64,000 bases of DNA from assembly GCA_030272585.1 (NCBI GenBank), contig BSYQ01000007.1, positions 1,120,001 to 1,184,000 of the forward strand. Reading direction: 5' to 3'. This stretch comes from Bryopsis sp. KO-2023. Lineage: Eukaryota > Chlorophyta > Ulvophyceae > Bryopsidales > Bryopsidaceae. Positions within the stretch are counted from its first letter, which is position 1. The number at the start of each line of letters is the position of its first letter. Under the pieces are notes generated by a model. The model was not told where the DNA came from and searched no databases. It worked only from the letters and a program-made list of their open reading frames with translations. Both the position numbers and the translations under genes were made by a program. This document shows positions 33,801-41,169 of the stretch, piece by piece.

Positions 33801-34436
33801 GAGGAACAGGCCCTGTGGAGTTTTTGATTTGATCGATGATCTGGGGGATTAGTACGACAAACTGATACAGAATGGGACAATTTACTGAAGCCATTAGAAG
33901 CTGATTTACAGTTGATCAGCAGTTGGCTAGAGGTTGCGTTTCGACTATTTAAAGTCGGTCAGGATGAATGTAATACAGCCCACGAGTTTTATCTCTTCTT
34001 TTTGTCTCCGTTGTATTTTCCCAAAGTGGTTGGACTCCTCCTGAAAAGGAAGTGACAATAGTCCTTCCGGATCTTTTTAAAGAGCAACCTCAAAAGTTAG
34101 GGACAGTTGTGCTTTTTTTTTTACTTGCAGACCTGCCCCATACCGCCCAGTGAAGTGGACCCGAGGATCGTTTTCTGGACGAAGGTCATCCTGATCTACA
34201 TCTTCAAGAAGCTCATCCCCGTCGTGTTGATGATTTTGGCTAATCTGGGATCCAAGCTGGTGCTCTTCGGGAAAGGGGTCAAAAAGCATTTTGCGAGACG
34301 TCGAAGAAGAAACCCCCCAAACCAAAACAACAACCCACTTCTTTACGTATACAAAAAACCCAAGCCCAAGGTACGAAATGTGAGACGCGTGGTGAGAAGG
34401 GATGGAGCTGCTCCATCCTCCTCTTCTTGCCAGTAA
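24811..34436 (+). CDS. Small two-helix membrane protein, gene split by a retrotransposon in its intron
   Basis: Exon 1 (24811-25017) and exon 2 (34131-34436) join in phase 0 to give 170 residues. Exon 1 starts with an N-terminal hydrophobic anchor or signal (ALLTFIVGIVIGVFVG), then EYYYGRYYGEIAVEMWNRSL, and ends at a consensus donor (CTG|GTGAGT). Exon 2 starts after a T-tract and TTGCAG, has a second hydrophobic segment (VILIYIFKKLIPVVLMILAN) and a very basic tail (FARRRRRNPP, YVYKKPKPK) ending at TAA. I do not recognise a family. The intron of about 9.1 kb contains the entire LTR element at 25237-34105; without it the intron would be about 240 bases. The joined reading is inferred from matching splice sites and phase, not from homology. 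Confidence 0.55.
25237..25665 (+). repeat. 5' LTR
   Basis: Starts TGTGGGTGG and ends CCTCAAAAGTT immediately before the primer-binding site. It is identical to the 3' LTR at 33670-34098 over all 429 bases. A TATA-like CTATTTAAAG lies at about 25512-25521, so transcription probably starts near 25540-25550. The 3' LTR appears to carry seven extra terminal bases (AGGGACA) that this copy lacks. Confidence 0.9.
25666..25681 (+). promoter_or_regulatory. tRNA primer-binding site
   Basis: TGGTTTCGGAGCCAGG directly follows the 5' LTR. The plant elements primed by initiator tRNA-Met carry TGGTATCAGAGCCAGG, so 14 of 16 positions agree. The two differences may reflect this organism's tRNA sequence. Confidence 0.75.
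25735..29145 (+). CDS. Gag-protease polyprotein (ORF1)
   Basis: The open frame runs from just after the LTR to TAG at 29143-29145 (about 1136 codons from a CTG at 25735 with A at -3 and G at +4; the next non-ATG candidate is GTG 25783; the first ATG is only at 27007). Before that ATG lie about 400 residues of acidic, coiled-coil-like (RRRAEQEQEQKAQ) then Pro/Ser-rich sequence with a long proline run at about 26935-26985. After it comes a capsid-like helical domain (VAAWLNQYEALAEAG ... YEQALRDLGTRI), a Gly/Arg-rich stretch, one CCHC zinc knuckle (CFACNRTGHMAFHCPDK, from 28033), a Lys/Glu-rich linker, and a retropepsin with VVDTGAS (catalytic Asp codon at 28723) and LIIGTPWLG. Start choice is unresolved. 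Confidence 0.88.
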   Translation: MARETWARFQERLSQWVAREGDSVDEERAAGPIPDIFPFEYSTTWIKEYKEGKRKDLVEEYRAGRWSEQEYNERLLALEKKNCIREFYQARKFAREAAVRRRAEQEQEQKAQREAQHTDEGVSGVEREEVVEQEGGQAGPSEDVQEEPVAPLIPGREIDPLAALQAFEDSQLEEAPETSTPGDGIQQGAPSGSGPVATREEEVAETQDEVPAVEAAADAVATVEEVDGGPAYYPGVSRYLPPPRDRPNELPFLFERPVRPRLIVPPEPTPSDESIYQASLRQSLLTGPRFVPAAAPGVFPLVDPVVTAPGSAAPTGVVSEPTDSPGPSVPPVTPDVAEPLDWASPERPTTFATGAPDPDPGLPSSSESESSSESARSTTPSPTGERAGGPSSGGFGPGGPPPPPPPPPPPPPPPPPTPPGGLGGMAAPGAAAPRGFNVKLSKLTGTEGEDVAAWLNQYEALAEAGQWDRPPTVADDLDQRIHRLVLYCEKSALQWTMSWLQRYPAADPHRTWAHLRADLVHRFDADLQTLMTRVMNRRQGNQESVREYEQALRDLGTRIADAGGPVLGDAVLFQIFKSGLKTDLMEALLSHHTDTFGQAIERASFIEKQKKKLGGGRARVNVMEETEEDVRDKLNVVVTDQRINEQIDNLRHEVRTHQKVTDNRLRGLEQNSQKHEKEYDELKTMMKDISGQIQGLGQGGYKPAPYQGYTQPTGWNQARGNGRGTGYANGRGGRYQGGYQGGYQGGRGRGNGNGRGRGRWNGNGIRCFACNRTGHMAFHCPDKRVHFFEEEYFDDAYVMNFSRTEEAQCFTAMEVDTTLPSALGTPMEIDEVGEEKQSEPKEKHVVIEAEERTAETRTGQIDERKKKEEERYPQQQVNVDVPVPRMPLPMLSNSPKPKTKAKRQGSKSPRKKNQEGARKFTTAEAKRILENTKAEIPLAELCEKHPEVVDAWLKSMKIPKAAQEGIHLYATGSKRKYRVTTITAKVMERRIPQTVVDTGASACVIAMTEVEKLGIEDWVTTPRGRYTDCNGHATQAAGYIEALPIAVGQCRLSVPVHVIRSTTFPLIIGTPWLGKAYAEIHFGFKQLIPYRQGQRLSAVPIQFESVEEAPEFVEEDISSVMGQCGDDRTDLLVTSF
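29118..31010 (+). CDS. Reverse transcriptase-RNase H (ORF2)
   Basis: The frame opens at 29118, overlaps the end of ORF1 by only 28 bases, and lies in the -1 frame relative to it. The first ATG is 29334. After a Lys/Glu-rich leader comes the Ty3/gypsy RT: [75 protein letters not shown], and the catalytic YLDD at 30120-30131. The connection and RNase H follow ([47 protein letters not shown]). No integrase is fused. The frame stops at TAA 31008-31010, whose last A begins the ATG of ORF3. Expression requires a -1 shift from ORF1 or internal initiation; I see no good slippery heptamer in the 28-base overlap. Confidence 0.92.
   Translation, partial: [630 protein letters not shown]
31010..33463 (+). 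CDS. Integrase with long C-terminal extension (ORF3)
   Basis: Starts at an ATG overlapping the ORF2 stop (TAATG), 817 residues. It has an HHCC zinc domain (H78, H83, C113, C116) and a catalytic core with D144 (GLDLI), D204 (VTDNGKEF) and E239 (GNGMVERVNQ); the last two are 34 residues apart instead of the usual 35. A C-terminal DNA-binding barrel is suggested by VGDMVMVNPEE. There is no chromodomain. From about residue 425 the ORF continues for some 390 residues: acidic linker, a short hydrophobic run (FLLLFFLLLTMDALWVY), acidic stretch, coiled coil (ERQVETLSRQAETDRNRHAE), a Cys/His-rich block (CLGTRNPGRCFVC ... HHQHQFCCFG), another CVQC, and an acidic Ser/Glu tail. I do not recognise the extension. 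Confidence 0.9.
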   Translation: MPRKTEPWDDQLLLQTLQGSSALIDIEDRAKRERIRKRAKRYRWRTETEHKLEYLDADQRWKAVLRTARRRQTILRVHTQGGHMGIYKTVKKLKKNYWWPNMVSTVRKHLRVCLGCRKTRKATIRPAPYRHQVVLQPWERVGLDLITLPRAEQTSHRYAVVLIDYYSRWTCSGALYSKDSKEVAAWIEEEVFYRYGAPQVLVTDNGKEFFGTFLEVMEKWTVLVKRSRPHHPEGNGMVERVNQELQRKLRQIGNGYIPRDWPKKLPQALFEINTRKHSATCVTPGEAFFLRDLTHEDTEEDKEIRYQKQGEWREKDAWETERVILFRMRKEDQRWQQGGINVAMHKQRVKTQVRRLMSHSKRAWKPLQVGDMVMVNPEERVFRAKRNAYTEGPWMVQRLQGSLVWVGQTPNHSWVVQRQQCDPVEPETSNEDDASDDTEKEGPFADFLATLPGTKTIDTPSFLLLFFLLLTMDALWVYNTDEDEPQVDPTGDVGDPESSESSELEEMDVEAVVEQVEVDLEAVGGYVELEGDGDRCFRRLQDSTSRLIEYLRDQENVITTTEERARVWERQVETLSRQAETDRNRHAELEREVARLRANADRVAVAPLHVLGPQGDILECLGTRNPGRCFVCTRQPGVRARPHRSSACRLVGTHHQHQFCCFGRSRRACLRKMVAWSVGMSSGIVRGEGAALAVALPLPRDQLVAITPAGENLDVDRLLRYRCVQCDLIELRLPIGSHWRPLIQTILVNQPEIYGLYVNPRMTGSVITKTLKELFTADRVAGRIDWRPDYEPAESVEESSESSEDVVESSEESAPDF
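33649..33659 (+). promoter_or_regulatory. Polypurine tract
   Basis: AAAGGGGAGAG lies ten bases before the conserved start of the 3' LTR. The intervening TAGGGACAGC resembles the last bases of the 3' LTR (TTAGGGACA). Confidence 0.6.
33670..34105 (+). repeat. 3' LTR
   Basis: Identical to the 5' LTR through 34098, then AGGGACA, then GTTGTG, which matches the six bases before the 5' LTR. Taking 34105 as the end gives TGT...ACA termini and a target duplication. Confidence 0.88.
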
Positions 34437-34576
34437 AAAAATTATACCCCCCCCCGGCAAGAAAAAAAAGCCGAAATTCAGGCTATTTTTTTTATTTGAA
34501 ACAACATCATCATCATCGATTCTGATTAAATCACATTCCCCTATTCTCCTTTGATGGGTCAGTTTCTTGCCGGGGG
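34437..34576. other. Short spacer after the split membrane-protein gene
   Basis: 3' flank of the host gene with a CCCCCCCCCGG run and A-runs. Nothing coding is seen. Confidence 0.4.
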
Positions 34577-34965
34577 TTAAAAAAAAAAAAAAAAAAAAAA
34601 AAAGAGGGGAAGGGATTTTTTTTTCTGGGTAACATCAACGGGTGAATTTTCAGTCCTTAATTTCCATTGTGGGTTACAAAAAAAATCAAAAAAAAAAAAA
34701 AGAGGGGAAGGGATTTTTTTTTCTAGGTAACATTAACAGGTGAATTTTCAGTCCTCAATTTCCACTACGGGTTCAAAAAACAAAAAACAAAAACAAAAAA
34801 AGAGGGGAAGGGAGGGGAATCTTAGGGATAATGTTTTTTGATGAAATGTCAAACCTTATTCTCCGCTGTGGGTATATATTAAAAAAAAAAAAAAAAAAAA
34901 AGAAGAGGGGAAGGGATAATGATTTTTGATGATCTTTCAGACCTTAATTTTCATTAAAAAAGGGA
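34577..34965. repeat. Tandem repeat, about 98-106-bp unit, four copies
   Basis: Each unit is an A-rich tract, then AGAGGGGAAGGGA (starting near 34602, 34703, 34800 and 34904), then TTTTT...GTAACATYAACRGGTGAA, then TCAGTCCT.AATTTCCA. Copies 1 and 2 are close; 3 and 4 are more diverged. Confidence 0.75.
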
Positions 34966-35084
34966 AAAGGGAACAAACTCAAATCTGATATGAATTTACA
35001 TGTTGTCTCATCGATAGAAAATTGGATTGTATGGCTTTGGGGTTGTTTTGGATTTCTCTCCCTGAAGTCCATGTGATGTGTCAA

Positions 35085-35660
35085 TTTTCTGTGGGAAAAA
35101 AAAAAAGGGGACAGAAAAAGGAAGGGTCAGTTTTATGTGTGAAAAAAGAAAGAGGAGTCAGAACAAAGGGCAGATCAATTTTATGTGTGAAGAAGAAAAA
35201 TACGAAAGGAGGCAGAAAAAGGAAGGGTCAGTTTTATGTGTGAAAAAAAAAAGAGGAGTCAGAACAAAGGGCAGATCAATGTTATGTGTGAAGAAAACAA
35301 ATACAAAAGGGGACAGAAAAAGGAAGGGTCAGTTTTATGTGTGAAAAAAACAAGAGGAGTCAGAACAAAGGGCAGATCAATTTTATGTGTGAAGAAGAAA
35401 AATACGAAAGGAGGCAGAAAAAGGAAGGGTCAGTTTTATGTGTGAAAAAAACAAGAGGAGTCAGAACAAAGGGCAGATCAATGTTATGTGTGAAGAAAAA
35501 AAATACAAAAGGGGACAGAAAAAGGAAGGGTCAGTTTTATGTGTGAAAAAAACAAGAGGAGTCAGAACAAAGGGCAGATCAATGTTATGTGTGAAGAAAA
35601 AAAATACAAAAGGAGGCAGACAAAGGAAGGGTCAGTTTTATGTGTGAAAAAAAAAAACAA
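35085..35660. repeat. 101-bp minisatellite, about 5.7 copies, with internal half-repeats
   Basis: GGAAGGGTCAGTTTTATGTG recurs every 101 bases (about 35121, 35222, 35323, 35424, 35525, 35627). Within each unit a second, related half occurs (GGGCAGATCAATKTTATGTG), about 50 bases on, so the array is a higher-order repeat of two ~50-bp halves. It is purine-rich on the plus strand. Confidence 0.85.
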
Positions 35661-38600
35661 GAAGAGGAGAGAGAAACAGGAAGAAGTAAATTCCTACATG
35701 ACAAAAATGAACAGGAGAGAGGAAAGGAAAAACAAGGAAGGGTGTTCAGGAAATGAGTTTTCTATCGAAAAAAAACAACACTGTTTTTTCAGTCAAGAGA
35801 AGGGCTGAGTATTTGGTGATGCAATGAAGGGAAATTTTTTTCTTTTTTCAAAATGTTGAGATAAAAGGGGCGGCCTTTTTTTGATTTTGGTATCCAGAAA
35901 GTTGTGGGTATCGATGAAGGAAACCCAGATTATGAAAAAATAGTTCTGGAGCTGTGGATTATTTGAGAATTAGACACTGTGGTTTTTTTGAGTCTATGGA
36001 TATATTCTGGGGATATTCGAGTGAGTTATAGATCAATGATGATACTGTGAAAAGATATTGCTTTTGGGCCAAGAGACAGAAGTTGTTTAGTAATAGAAAA
36101 TCTCCCACCGTCTAGATTTCCTCCAATCCCTCCCCCTCCTGGAAGCGGGGTGGGCAGTGAGGTGGTCAGAAGCCGGGGGGAGAGTTTGTACGACTAAACA
36201 ACACAATCGGCCCAGCAATCGGAAATGCAGGACGGAGAATATACTCAAGGATGAATTTGAGATGCGAAGAGATGCATTTCTGCTGGTGGAAATGCCAGAA
36301 TTTAAAACATAAAGCAAATGAGGGAGGAGATCAGCCAGGGATTCCGGAGCATGGTGAAATATGGAGAAAAATGTGGGAGGTGGAAAGATATGAGCTGGAG
36401 CTGCTGTGCCTGATGGCCGGAAAAAATCATGGCAGAGTGAATGGATCCATGAGGGTCATGAACATGGAAAGAAGAATTGTTATATTGGAGAATCTACGAA
36501 AGACACGTCAATCTGTGTTTGTTTCTTCAACTCGCCCCGCCCCGCCCCCCGGCCCCCCTTCGACAGGGGAATTTGGATTTACTCCAAGGATCCAAGGAAA
36601 GAGCACTGTAGTAAGGGAATAAGAAATGGCGGACTTGAAGTGAAAGACCGACATGCGGTCATTTTGTGGAAGAGAATCACTGACCGAAATGTGCTGAAAT
36701 GAACTCCTGAATATGAAAAACATATGCCATATTGATGGGGCACTGGTGAACGAATGCTGCCTCAAGATTTTTCAGGACTGACAACCCTCACAATCGCCAT
36801 GAAAAGAAAGATGCGAAGTATGGATTTGGTCATGGATTGTGTTGGGAAATATACAACAGATTGTGTGGAATGACTGTCAGCCGTGGGTCAGTTAGATGTT
36901 GGTTTTGAATGCTACAGGGAGGAATGAGGGTTGTGAGTTACGATGAACAAATTATGTGAAGAATTGATCCATGGCACAACAATACTGTCTGCTGTTGTTT
37001 TTTTTGGTCAGTGGTCTCCATCCAGATTTGACAGGAACCAAAGTTGTTATTTCCATTTCTGGGAGGGGGGGGGATTGGATGCTGCGTCGGCAATAGGAAG
37101 GAAATCCTGCATGTCTGGAAAAAAAACCAGAGGTCTGTTCCCTCCTGGTGGGTTCAATATTTCACACTGCTTCCGCACCCTCTGTCGGGAAAAAAAACAG
37201 ACCTTTTTGAAATAATCACCAAGCCGCGGGGTCTCAACCAGGTTCCGAGAGTCGTACAGCTATCTCTTGAGAAAAGTTACAAGTCCTGATGGACAACCCA
37301 ATAGCATCGTGACTGGCACATCTATCTAACAACCCAACGAAACAACTGTTTGTGGAAGTTGGTTAGACAATAATCAACCCGAAATCTCAACAGCCCCCCC
37401 CCCCCCTGCTTCGTTTCTGTTCCCTGGCAATGCTTTCCCCCCTCCCCCCTCCCAAGTGAATATCGACCCCGCATTCCCGACTGGGTAAAAAAAACATTTT
37501 TGTTCAAATTTTAGGGGGGCAGGGGGGGCTCCTTCCTCTCTGCTTTGATGTATGCGTGTGTAATATATTTTTATTTCAGCTTGAAGTATGGTCGAGTGTA
37601 AAAGCAAGAAAAGAACCCAACAACGTCAAAATGCACACGATACCCCCCCAAAATCACTGCTATATACAGATTTATTAATGAGAAATACATATGTATGTTT
37701 TTTTTTTCAACCACGTCCAATTCTTTTATCATGTCATTGACCATTGAATCCCATGTGTTCGCCCATTGGTGTTTTTCGTCTCCTCCCCCCCCCCCCCCCT
37801 CTTCGATGAACCTCTCCATTCGAAAACGATTGATCTTGCTTCTTTGGCTTTCTTTTTTTTTCCCCTTATATCGGAATGAAAATATGCACCCCCCTGACAA
37901 ACCCAATCCAAAATCACAGCGAGGCAAAAAACCAGAAACAAAAGGGGAAACTTCCTGGGTCGGCAATACGTTTCTCACTCCTTTTCCCCTTTTGCTCTCA
38001 CTCTCTTGAGTTTTAATATTGCTCTTGATTCCCCTTTTTGTCCTCACTCTTTTTTTCTCACTCTTTTTCTCTCATTTTCTTTTTTTTTCTCAATTTTCTT
38101 TTCGTACACAACTTTTGTCCCTTGTTGAACCTATTTGCATGAGTGCGCTAAACGGAGGAAAAATGAAAAAAAAACAACGGTTGGCCATGTTCTCATCGAC
38201 TAGTGAAAGCTAAGATTCAATAAAGATTGACTTTTGTGGATATCTGCTTTTCCTGACATGACTCATGGCGAAAAGCTAAACCGTGTATCTGAAACCTCAA
38301 ACTTTTTTTTCGTCCGTTTCTTGAATTTTTTTTTCAATGGAATTTATATCCTCGAAAATAAAAACAAAAACAAAAGCAAAGAACAAAAACAAAATAATAA
38401 CAAATTTCAACTAACGTCACAAAACTTGGGAGACAAAACCAGCCAACCCTCTCATCTTTTGGATTCAAAATATATACACATGCTGGTGGCTTCCTTTTTT
38501 CCTTTCCTTGAACTTTGCCAGAAATCCCTCCATGGGTGATATAAAGCAGACAATTTTTTTTCTGAAAGTTTGGATTTGACTGTCCAAAAGAGGTATTTCT

Positions 38601-39399
38601 TTTTTGGTTTTTTAATCTAGTCATTTCGTATCAATAAATATACCCTCTTCCCTCTTCTCAACAAATTCTCTGACCTCTAACGCCCCCCCCCCCCTTAAAT
38701 TATTTCTGTGAGAAAAAAAAAAGATAAATAAATCGAGGCTTAAGAAAAAAGGAAAAAAAAAAAGAACGGCACCGATTCGCTGCATTCTGAAATCAAACCA
38801 AGAAAAGAAAAGAAAAAAGCACAAAAAAAAACCCAAACTCAACGAGATTCAAAGAAATAAGGCCTCTTTACACACAAAAAAAAAGGAGATGATCACTAAT
38901 TCCTGGACCTCCTTTATTTTCCTGCCCTCTTTTTCGTTTTTTTCCTCTCTTTCCCATCCCTCAAGTTTTTTCTTTGTAACACCAAACCCAATGTTCACTT
39001 ATAAATCATCGTCAATAAAATGAAACTTTGCCTGACTATGCAAAAAAAAACCCTTAGAAATTCTTCATTCAAAAGACCCCATCTGGTCTAAACACAACCC
39101 CTCCCCCTCCCCGGTTTGTTCTATGTGCAACAGAGATATTGCCACAACCCATTTTTTGTTCCCTTCATCTTTTTGTTTTTTTAACTAACCATATCACAAT
39201 GATCTAAGCATTGCAAGAAAACACTGATTTCTCTTTTCCTTCGTCAAACAGTTTTCCCTCCCCCTACCCCTTTCAACAAAAAAAAATCCTTCTATTTAAA
39301 CAGTTTAAATCATTTAATCACACCACGACCTCCCCCCTTTTTTCTCCTCCCCCTCCAGATAGAAACAACAAATTTAAAATTAACCCCCCACTGAACAAC
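35661..39399. other. Gene-poor region
   Basis: About 3.7 kb without a supported gene. It contains C-runs at about 37392 and 37787, a GC-rich CCGCCCCGCCCC patch near 36533, and from about 37700 a very A/T-rich, homopolymer-laden stretch that is probably the 3' UTR and downstream flank of the minus-strand gene ending at 39400. An open plus frame at 36251-36622 has no recognisable features. Confidence 0.45.
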
Positions 39400-41169
39400 T
39401 CAATCATAACTAACACTCTTTCGGCTGGGAGACATACAGCCGAAGAACCTCTTGACCTTCGTCCCGACCCCTTCCCCTTTTTTGAGTTCAGATTCGGTTT
39501 TATTTTGCTGGTCTTGAGCTCTTGGTTTGGGGGGTAAGGATATGATCTCCTCTTCAGCAGGGACCACTTCGCAAACAGCTGCCGGCGGCGGTGGCGGTGG
39601 CGTTGCTTCCTTTTCCTTGACAGCCACCGGGATTTCCTTTCCCTTGACAGGCACAGGGGTTTCCTCTTCCTTCACAGGGGTTTTCGGCACCGGTTTCGGA
39701 CTCTTTACAGCAGGAGCTCCACCACTCGGGCCCTTCTTAGGAGTCGTTCCACTCGGGGTTCTCGTAGGGGAGGTTTTAGCAATCGGGGTTTTCACAGGGG
39801 CTCTAGCAGGAATCGGTTCTTCGGGAGCTAGAGTTGCAGTACTCGATGTTGTTTCAGGCAGGGCTCTGACAGGGGATGTCTCAGGGGGAGTCTTGGTGGG
39901 GCTGGTGGCAGCCGGCGTTCTGGCAGGTGGAGTCTTAACACCCGTTGGTGTCGGGGGACTCTTCTTCGCCAGGGGAGCTCTTCTTGGACTTTTCTGCACC
40001 GGATCCCTTCTCGGGCTTTTTTGCGGTGTAGCTTTGCCCTCCTCCGCAGACGAGTCAGACAACACCAACGGAGGGGGCTTTGGCTTGACCGGAGAGGTTC
40101 TTTTCACAGGTTCTTCGTTGGTTAGCTTTTCTTGGGAGCTTACGGCTGTCGGGGAGGGGGGTGGTGTGGAAATGGTGCCATTGGTTTCCAGGGGGCTAGC
40201 TCGGCCTCCGATGTGACCTTTGGGAATGATCCCTGCTCCCACAATGGCTGGCTCGCTGGAGGCAGAATTTGGTCGCTTCGGATGCGTTTTAGGCTTGGCA
40301 GTGTTCCCCGATGTCCAAGACTTGCCCGACATAGGACCACGAGCATCTTGCCTACATATCACCAAAAAATTATCAAAGGAGGAGTCGAAATAACTCCAGA
40401 AAATCCCAAACATTGTTCTATATGAAGAAAATATTGTGTGTTGAGGGGTGCTGAGGAACAAAGAAAAACTGTGAAAAACTGGCTTCAGTTTTTTTTTTTA
40501 AATCTCAAGGTTAAGTGGTTTAAATTATGGACATGGAAAGAGGGTAGATCACGAAGCAACCAAAGCCCTTATATTCAAAAAGAAGTTTGAGGTTTCAAAA
40601 TCATGAACCTTTAAAGAAATGTTTCTATAGCTCTCTTCATTAGTTAGGCAATCATTACTCGAATAGGGTTCTGATATTTCAAGTGTGGGATTTCGACACC
40701 TGTCAGGATTTTCTTTGTTTAACAGGGGTGCCACTCGATCTTTTTGCATGACTAATTCCAGAGCTCTCTCTCTCTCTCACCTCGCGCCAGCACCCTTTCT
40801 GGTGCCGAAGTCTTCATTGCTGACGCCACGCGAGTGAAAAGTAGCGCTCCTGGGTGGCGGTTTTCTAGACTTGTTTATAGACGCGTGAGTCGGCTGCATG
40901 TACAAAGGCAAGCGCGCCCCTGTTCCATCGTCGGACATGCCGGAGGTCGGTGTACCGGACCTGGGGGTTCTTGAGCGGGGCGTCCGGGGAGTCTTCGCAC
41001 CACTGCCAGGCGATTTTTGAGACGAACGTGGCGTCCGTCCACCGCTCGTCCTCGTAGCTTCGCTATTCGCCTTAACGAGATCCCTTCCAGCTGGCTTCGC
41101 GCCAGTTTTACACTTCTCGGCGTTGTTTTTCCATTCGGAGTGTCCAGGAGATTCCGACCTGTCGGACAT
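39400..41169 (-). CDS. Disordered basic Ser/Thr-Pro-rich protein
   Basis: Two exons (41169-40781 and 40351-39400) give 446 residues; the start ATG follows a probable 5'-UTR intron whose acceptor is near 41232. The protein is almost wholly low-complexity: N-terminal SP/TP clusters (RTPRSSQKSPGSG, KTPRTPRSRTPRSGTPT), a central run of degenerate KTPPxTSP, RTPAATSP and KSPRRDPVQKSPRRAP motifs, and a Pro-run before the C terminus. More than twenty S/T-P sites suggest phosphorylation by CDK- or MAPK-type kinases, and the basic SP-repeat character resembles microtubule-associated proteins; both are inference. The only ordered-looking piece is the end, GTKVKRFFGCMSPSRKSVSY, which combines basic and aromatic residues with one Cys. 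I do not recognise a family. Confidence 0.72.

Larger units (their letters stand above)
25237..34105 (+). mobile_element. Complete Ty3/gypsy LTR retrotransposon
   Basis: The element has two LTRs, a tRNA primer-binding site right after the 5' LTR, Gag-protease, RT-RNase H and integrase ORFs in the order PR-RT-RH-IN (Ty3/gypsy, Metaviridae order), and a purine tract near 33649-33659. The LTR bodies are identical over 429 bases and the catalytic motifs are intact, so insertion was recent and the copy may be active. The flanking hexamer GTTGTG occurs at 25231-25236 and 34106-34111, fitting a target-site duplication if the 3' LTR ends at 34105 with ...ACA. No chromodomain is seen. The pol functions sit on two separate ORFs, each shifted by -1 relative to the previous one, which is unusual for the family. 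Confidence 0.93.

Noticed and set aside
35022-35808. Several ~70-codon plus frames encoding Lys-rich repeats
   Set aside because: They are a by-product of the 101-bp minisatellite, cycling through all frames because 101 is not a multiple of three.
36251-36622. Plus frame of 123 codons with a proline-rich end
   Set aside because: No domain, no codon-bias support and a poor start context; probably chance in a gene-poor region.
39527-40216. 229-codon plus frame of Gly/Val-rich sequence
   Set aside because: It is the antisense shadow of the Ser/Thr-Pro-rich minus-strand exon.
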